Assembly (NCBI RefSeq): GCF_014203095.1
Contig: NZ_JACHIG010000002.1
Span: 53,695 to 117,694, forward strand
DNA length: 64,000 nt
From: Prosthecobacter vanneervenii
GTDB lineage: Bacteria; Verrucomicrobiota; Verrucomicrobiia; Verrucomicrobiales; Verrucomicrobiaceae
Direction of reading: 5' to 3'
The notes under the pieces are model-generated. The model worked only from the letters and a program-made list of their open reading frames with translations, searched no databases and was not told where the DNA came from. Shown piece after piece: positions 58,923 through 64,000 of this stretch. The first letter of the stretch is position 1, and every line of letters begins with the position of its first letter. A program made the translations under genes and the position numbers.

Positions 58923-61900
58923 TTACGCGATCCGTCCACAGCACTGCTTATACTTCTTCCCGCTGCCGCAGGGGCATGGGTCATTGCGGCCGATGTTGGT
59001 CACTTTGGGCTTGGGGCGCGGACCTACGGAACTGGGGAGGATGAGGCGGGGGCCGTCGCGCTCAGGGCTGGGCGGCGGGGCTTCCTGCTCCTCTTCCTCC
59101 TGACGCTGCTGGGGGGCATCGCCTCCGCTCTGCTGCATGGCCATCTGGGCCAGGAAGTGCTCAAAGGCGGCGAGCTGCTGCGTGCTGCGGAAGAGATTGC
59201 CCAGGACCTCGCCGTTGATGTTGTTCATCAGTTCGGCAAAGATCGTGAAGGCTTCCTGCTTGAACTCGATGAGCGGATCCTTCTGGCCGTAAGTGCGCAG
59301 GTTCACACCTTCCTTCAGCGCATCCAGCGCGAAGAGGTGCTCCTGCCACAGGCGGTCGATGGCGTTGAGCAGGATCATTTTCTCGATCTCCTGCAGCACG
59401 GTCGGGTTGGCATTGCCCACCTTGACCTCGTAGGCACCGAGGATCTTGTCCTTGAGGAAGGCTGACTTGGCGTCGAAGTCGAGCGCCATGAACTCATCAT
59501 CAAACGCACGCAGGCCGATGGGGAAGGTCGTGTTCACCCAGGAGAGCAGGCCCTCGTAGTCGTCGCCTTCTTCGTTCTTCGCGTCCTTGGACACAAAGGC
59601 GCCAAGGCGTTCGGTGATGCCCTTTTCCACAGCCTCATTGATGAGGATGCGGGTGTCGTTGCTGTTGAGCACGTCGTTGCGCCATTCATAGACGACTTCG
59701 CGCTGCTGGTTCATCACGTCATCGTATTCCAGCACGCGCTTGCGCCAGACGTAGTTGCGCTGCTCCACGCGTTTCTGCGCGGTTTCGACGGAGCGGTTCA
59801 GCCAGGGGTGCTGGAGCTCCTCCCCCTCCTTCATGCCAAAGCGCTCCATCATCTTCGTCATGCGCTCGGCGGCGCCGAAGTTGCGCATGAGGTCGTCTTC
59901 AAAGCTGAGGAAGAACTTGCTCTCGCCGGGGTCGCCCTGACGAGCGGAACGGCCGCGCAGCTGGCGGTCCACACGGCGGCTTTCATGGCGCTCCGTGGCC
60001 AGCACAAAGAGGCCGCCCAGTTCGGCAACTCCTTCGCCCAGCTTGATGTCCGTTCCACGACCAGCCATGTTGGTGGAGATGGTCACAGCACCGCGCTGTC
60101 CGGCGCGGGCCACGATCTCGGCCTCCTGGCGGTGGTACTTCGCATTCAGCACGTTGTGCGTGATCTTCTGCAGCTTGAGCATGCGGGAGACCATTTCAGA
60201 GGCTTCCACGCTGGCGGTACCGACGAGTACCGGCTGGCCCTTGGCGTGCAGCTCGCGGATCAGCTCGATCACGGCGGTGAACTTCTCGCGGCGGGTCTTG
60301 TAGATGCTGTCGTTGTGGTCCTGACGTTTCACCGGACGGTTGGTCGGGATGGTGAGCACATCAAGGCTGTAGATGTCGTGGAACTCGGCGGCGTCCGTTT
60401 CAGCGGTGCCGGTCATGCCGCCAAGCTTCTGGTAGAGTCGGAAGTAGTTCTGAATGGTGATGGTGGCCAGGGTCTGTGTCTCAGCGTCGATCTGCACGCC
60501 TTCCTTGGCCTCCACAGCCTGGTGCAGGCCGTCGCTCCAGCGGCGTCCGGCCATCTTACGGCCCGTCTGTGCGTCCACGATGACGACTTTGTTTTCTTCC
60601 ACCACGTACTCCACGTCCTTCTCATAGAGGCAGTAGGCACGCAGCAGCTGGCTGATCTGATGGATGCGCTGTCCCTGGTGGGAGAGGCGGTCCTGCATTT
60701 CGGCCTTCTTGCGGGTGCGGGCGTCTTCAGAGAGCGTCTTGTCGCCGTCGATCTCAGAGTAAACCGTGGCGATGTCCGGCAGCACGAAGGCGTCCGGCTC
60801 GTCGGGGCTGAGGAAATTGCGGCCCATCTCGGTGAGGTCGGCGTCGTGGGACTTCTCTTCGATGAAGTAGTAGAGCTCTTCCTTGAGCTTGAAGTACTCC
60901 ACCTTCTGCGTGTCGGCATAGAGGGAGAGCTCGGCCTTTTCCATGGCACGGCGGAGTTCGGGCTCCTCCATGCAGCGGGTGAGGGCGCGGTTCTTGGGCT
61001 GGCCCATGTGCACCTGGAAGAGCTTCTTGCCGGCCAGATCCATGTCTCCGGCGACGGCGGCCTCCTTGGCCTCGGTGATGAGGCGGTTGCACAGCGTGTT
61101 CTGGCGGCGCACCAGCTGCTCCACCAGGGGCTTGTAGCGCTCATACTGGTGATTGCTCTCGGCAGCCATCACGGGGCCGCTGATGATGAGGGGTGTGCGC
61201 GCCTCATCGATGAGCACGGAGTCCACTTCGTCCACGATGGCAAAGTAGTGGCCGCGCTGAACCTGCTGGTCCTTGCTGGAGGCCATGCCGTTGTCGCGCA
61301 GGTAGTCAAAGCCGAACTCGCTGTTGGTGCCGTAGGTGATGTCCGTGAGGTACTGCTCGCGGCGGAGGTGCGGCGGCTGGTCGTTCTGGATGCAGCCCAC
61401 GGTCAGGCCCAGGAATTTGTAAAGGCTGCCCATCCACTCGCTGTCGCGTCGTGCCAGGTAGTCGTTCACGGTGATCACGTGCACGCCGCGTCCAGTCAGC
61501 GCATTGAGGTAGGTCGGCAGGGTGCCCACGAGGGTTTTACCTTCACCGGTGGCCATTTCGGCGATCATTCCGCGGTGCAGGGCCACACCACCAATGAGCT
61601 GCACGTCAAAGTGCACCATGTTCCAGCCCAGCGGGTGGTCGCACACCATGATCTCGCGGCCGCACATGCGACGAGCGGCGTTTTTCACCACGGCGTAGGC
61701 TTCCGGCAGGATGTCATTGAGCATCTTCTGCTCGATGGCGGCAAAGTCGGGCTGGATGGCATTCCAGGCTTCGCGGGAGCGGTCCACGCGCTCTTTTTTC
61801 TGCTCCAGGCTGGCGCTGCGCCAGGCTCCCTTGGCCAGGTAGCTGTCGTCCAGAGAGGGGAAATGCTGCTTCAGCGCGGCAAAGTACTGCTCCACGGATT

Positions 61901-62141
61901 CCAGGCAGGCATCCACCGCCGCCTCATCGGCGATTCGCAGGCCCACCCCGCCGAGAAACGGCGGCGTGTGAAAGGCACGGAACTGAGCCTGCCACTTCTG
62001 CGTACGTTCGCGCAGCGCCTCCTCGGGCTCGTTTTGCAGCTGCGCTTCGATGCGGTTGATCTCGGCCACCACGGGCTGGAGCTTGCGCACGGTGCGCTGG
62101 TTCTTGGTGCCGATGATTTTTTTGATGATCCAGTTGAACAT
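58923..62141 (-). CDS. secA: Preprotein translocase ATPase SecA
   Basis: The product is 1072 residues, longer than the 901 of E. coli. Walker A is ATGEGKT (197-203); VITVNDYLARRD, YGTNSEFGFDYLRDN, DEVDSVLIDEARTPL and the GMTGTAETDA and AGRGTDIKL motifs follow. The SEC-C zinc site NDPCPCGSGKKYKQCCGR ends it. The extra length sits mainly in the protein cross-linking domain (about 335-500, with a Glu/Lys/Arg-rich insert near KKAEMQDRL) and before the C-terminus (QRQEEEEQEAPPP). It drives export through SecYEG. Confidence 0.97.
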   Translation of the reverse strand: MFNWIIKKIIGTKNQRTVRKLQPVVAEINRIEAQLQNEPEEALRERTQKWQAQFRAFHTPPFLGGVGLRIADEAAVDACLESVEQYFAALKQHFPSLDDSYLAKGAWRSASLEQKKERVDRSREAWNAIQPDFAAIEQKMLNDILPEAYAVVKNAARRMCGREIMVCDHPLGWNMVHFDVQLIGGVALHRGMIAEMATGEGKTLVGTLPTYLNALTGRGVHVITVNDYLARRDSEWMGSLYKFLGLTVGCIQNDQPPHLRREQYLTDITYGTNSEFGFDYLRDNGMASSKDQQVQRGHYFAIVDEVDSVLIDEARTPLIISGPVMAAESNHQYERYKPLVEQLVRRQNTLCNRLITEAKEAAVAGDMDLAGKKLFQVHMGQPKNRALTRCMEEPELRRAMEKAELSLYADTQKVEYFKLKEELYYFIEEKSHDADLTEMGRNFLSPDEPDAFVLPDIATVYSEIDGDKTLSEDARTRKKAEMQDRLSHQGQRIHQISQLLRAYCLYEKDVEYVVEENKVVIVDAQTGRKMAGRRWSDGLHQAVEAKEGVQIDAETQTLATITIQNYFRLYQKLGGMTGTAETDAAEFHDIYSLDVLTIPTNRPVKRQDHNDSIYKTRREKFTAVIELIRELHAKGQPVLVGTASVEASEMVSRMLKLQKITHNVLNAKYHRQEAEIVARAGQRGAVTISTNMAGRGTDIKLGEGVAELGGLFVLATERHESRRVDRQLRGRSARQGDPGESKFFLSFEDDLMRNFGAAERMTKMMERFGMKEGEELQHPWLNRSVETAQKRVEQRNYVWRKRVLEYDDVMNQQREVVYEWRNDVLNSNDTRILINEAVEKGITERLGAFVSKDAKNEEGDDYEGLLSWVNTTFPIGLRAFDDEFMALDFDAKSAFLKDKILGAYEVKVGNANPTVLQEIEKMILLNAIDRLWQEHLFALDALKEGVNLRTYGQKDPLIEFKQEAFTIFAELMNNINGEVLGNLFRSTQQLAAFEHFLAQMAMQQSGGDAPQQRQEEEEQEAPPPSPERDGPRLILPSSVGPRPKPKVTNIGRNDPCPCGSGKKYKQCCGRIA

Positions 62142-62241
62142 GGGGAAATAAGATACGACGCCCGGCCTGCAATGGTCGGAACGGAGGGACGCCGAATGTG
62201 GCGGATGTCAGCCAGTGCGCAAGGACTCAAACGCGCTGTCT

Positions 62242-62484
62242 TTAGCGGAGTACCACGTCTTTGACCCGCCGTGGGATCATCGCGCTGCGCACCACGTCCG
62301 GACTCACACTGCGCAGGAAATCGAGCAAAACCACGGGAGATTCCACGATCATGCGCTCGATCTGGTCGCGCCGGTGCGTCCAGCGGGAGTTGCGGTGCAG
62401 GTATTCCAGGTCGGCCAGGATTTCCTCCACATCGCCCTCGCTGAAACCGGCGAGCTGGAATGCGTAGGGGTCAAGGAGTGGCAT
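62242..62484 (-). CDS. Small conserved-looking protein, unknown
   Basis: The product is 80 residues from the ATG at 62484, all helical: FQLAGFSEGDVEEILADLEYL, then RRDQIERMIVESPVVLLDFL (in pieces) and the basic end RRVKDVVLR. No signal or metal site. It stands just upstream of secA (100 bp) in the same orientation. Not recognised; helical content and clean start support a real gene. Confidence 0.65.
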   Translation of the reverse strand: MPLLDPYAFQLAGFSEGDVEEILADLEYLHRNSRWTHRRDQIERMIVESPVVLLDFLRSVSPDVVRSAMIPRRVKDVVLR

Positions 62485-62629
62485 GGCGTGGCAGGGGTGG
62501 AATGGGCCGGATGAAATCGAGAATGCGCGCGCCGACAAGCGCTTCGATGCGCATTTTTTTGGCAACGAGTGACATTGACCATGGTTGTCATGTAGCTTTT
62601 TGGCCGCACCTCACGTTTACTGGCAGCTC

Positions 62630-64000
62630 ATGCCCCGCATCCTCTGGCAGAACATCCACAGCACCTGGCTCGCCGCCGTGGTGGTCGTGGTCGTCCTCGC
62701 GCTGCTCTGGCTGGGCTACCGCCGCAGCCCGCTGCGTGGCTGGCGCAAAGTGGCCGCCATGCTCTGCAAGCTGGCCGCCCTCTCCCTTCTGGCCCTCTGC
62801 CTGCTGGACCCGCTGTGGACCAGGCAGCAGCCCAAGAAAGGCGAGAATGAAATCATTGTGCTGGTGGACACCAGCGCCTCCCTGGAAACAGCGGAAAAAC
62901 CCGGAGAGTCCACCCGCGCCGCGCAGGTGACAGCCGCACTCAATGATGGCCAGGAGGATGCCGCATGGATTCGCTCTCTGAGTGAAGACTTCCGACTCCG
63001 CCTCATGACCGCGGGCGCGCAGACGCAGAGCGTGCCGCATTTCCACACTCTTAAATACGATGGCACACGCTCAGACCTCTGCCGCACGCTCATGACACTG
63101 CGCAACGGCGGCAGCAATCTCGCCGCCGTGGTGCTCGTCAGCGATGGCAATGCCACCGATGCCTCCGCGTGGAAGGCGCAGGCGGGTGGCGCGCCCGTCT
63201 TCACCGTGCTGGCCGGAAAGCAGTCCCCTGCCCCGGACCTCGCCATCCTGGACGCCACGGTGGCTACCAGCCCTTTTGAGGACGCGCCCATCACCCTGAC
63301 CTCGCGTGTTTCCGCCCGTGGCCTGAGCGGCAAACAGGCCACGCTTTCCGCGCTGGATGAGCAGGGAAAGGCGGTGGTGACGGAAAAGATCATCTTTAAT
63401 GGAGACTCGCCGCAGACACTGCGCCTGCGCATCCCTGTGGCCAAGCCGGGCGTGACCTTTCACAAACTGGAGCTCAAGACCGAAGGAGTGCAGGAGGCCA
63501 CGCTGGCCAACAACACCCGTCTGCTGGCGGCGGATCGCGGCGCGGGGCCCTACCGCGTACTCTATCTCGCAGGCCGTCCGAATTGGGAGTACAAGTTTCT
63601 GCGCCGTGCGATCGCCGGAGATGACGACATCCAGATGCCCAGCCTCGTGCGCATCGCCAAACGGGAGCCCAAGTTTGAATGGCGTGGCCACGCCGGGGAG
63701 AGCACCAATCCTATCTTCCGTGGCTTTGGTGCCAAGGACGGCGATGAGGCCCAGCGCTACGACCAGCCCGTGCTCATTCGCCTGGGCACGCGTGATGCCA
63801 GGGAGCTGAGCGACGGCTTCCCCAAGGCCGCCGAGGATCTCTTCAGCGAGTACCGCGCCATCATCATCGATGACCTGGAGTCGGCCTTCTTCACCCAGGA
63901 GCAGATGCACCTGATCCAGCGCTTTGTCAGCGAGCGCGGCGGCGCGCTGCTCATGCTCGGCGGTCAGGAGTGCTACCAGGCGGGCGGGTATGACCACACC
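62630..64000 (+). CDS. Membrane-anchored VWA-like protein, C-terminus beyond window
   Basis: The frame is open from the ATG at 62630 to the edge (457 codons). Two transmembrane helices open it (about 12-28 and 43-62). A von Willebrand A-like domain follows (about 75-200) with IIVLVDTSASL, a DTSxS-type MIDAS, and VVLVSDGNATD. Next come an Ig-like stretch (about 205-300) and RVLYLAGRPNWEYKFLRRAI, typical of the glutamine-amidotransferase-like segment that follows in this family. Such proteins are common in Planctomycetes and Verrucomicrobia, often beside MoxR ATPase and DUF58 genes; none is seen in the window. Confidence 0.85.
   Translation, partial: MPRILWQNIHSTWLAAVVVVVVLALLWLGYRRSPLRGWRKVAAMLCKLAALSLLALCLLDPLWTRQQPKKGENEIIVLVDTSASLETAEKPGESTRAAQVTAALNDGQEDAAWIRSLSEDFRLRLMTAGAQTQSVPHFHTLKYDGTRSDLCRTLMTLRNGGSNLAAVVLVSDGNATDASAWKAQAGGAPVFTVLAGKQSPAPDLAILDATVATSPFEDAPITLTSRVSARGLSGKQATLSALDEQGKAVVTEKIIFNGDSPQTLRLRIPVAKPGVTFHKLELKTEGVQEATLANNTRLLAADRGAGPYRVLYLAGRPNWEYKFLRRAIAGDDDIQMPSLVRIAKREPKFEWRGHAGESTNPIFRGFGAKDGDEAQRYDQPVLIRLGTRDARELSDGFPKAAEDLFSEYRAIIIDDLESAFFTQEQMHLIQRFVSERGGALLMLGGQECYQAGGYDHT

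Noticed and set aside
59808-62264. 818-codon plus-strand frame opposite secA
   Set aside because: The minus strand encodes an unmistakable SecA over the whole length. The plus-strand protein is His/Gly/Val-rich antisense sequence.

Overview
The window looks like a chromosomal piece of a verrucomicrobial genome, most plausibly a Prosthecobacter/Verrucomicrobium relative. This placement is inference. It rests on a high-GC chromosome with two PEP-CTERM proteins, a stand-alone HprK-HPr pair, a Cys-rich sensor tail next to a NarL-type regulator, a MotA/ExbB module with a zinc ribbon, an enlarged SecA, and many dispersed palindromic repeats. No 16S gene is present to settle it.

Layout. 1-3.6 kb (minus): a secreted NHL-repeat protein cut by the window edge, then a GAF-like/Cys-tail protein with a NarL response regulator. 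3.9-6.9 kb (plus): a secretin and a GspM/PilO-like membrane protein. 7.2-21.2 kb (plus): a long export-oriented block with a di-heme peroxidase, a Tat multicopper oxidase, a two-domain SCO protein and a periplasmic HMA protein. These are followed by two PEP-CTERM proteins, two DUF5666-like paralogues, a 16-residue-repeat protein, a 488-aa exported protein and a GspC/PilP-like protein. Heme and copper redox enzymes, copper delivery proteins and secreted surface proteins side by side suggest an extracytoplasmic oxidation or electron-transfer function. 22.3-24.7 kb (plus): a second di-heme peroxidase beside an HExxH-domain protein resembling the peptide beta-hydroxylase family of RiPP pathways.

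24.9-32.1 kb is an accessory island ending at the 3' end of tRNA-Tyr. At its left edge lie a truncated NarL-type regulator and the C-terminal scar of a WYL regulator. Its intact genes are all on the minus strand: a DUF932 protein, a sliding-clamp (DnaN)-like protein with a proline-rich tail, a WGR-ATP-dependent DNA ligase fusion, a Cas4/RecB-like PD-(D/E)XK nuclease with a coupled partner, small membrane and lipoproteins, and a small putative regulator. Most transcription-unit boundaries carry a strong hairpin. This is the best candidate for an undescribed DNA-processing system in the window.

32.3-40.9 kb holds rsmC, an ABC transporter, a CNT nucleoside transporter, lipoproteins, two alpha/beta hydrolases and an SDR. 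40.9-43.0 kb is non-coding and packed with at least three interspersed repeat families, including six 64-bp tandem GGAGAA-type units. 43.0-48.4 kb holds an alpha-oxoamine synthase (serine palmitoyltransferase-like) and a three-gene stator-like module. After a REP-like array (48.6-49.2 kb) come core genes: ftsY, nusB, ribH, ribBA, hprK, HPr, rpsI-rplM and secA. They are interspersed with an esterase, a large degenerate ankyrin-like protein and small unknowns. The window ends in a membrane-anchored VWA-like protein.
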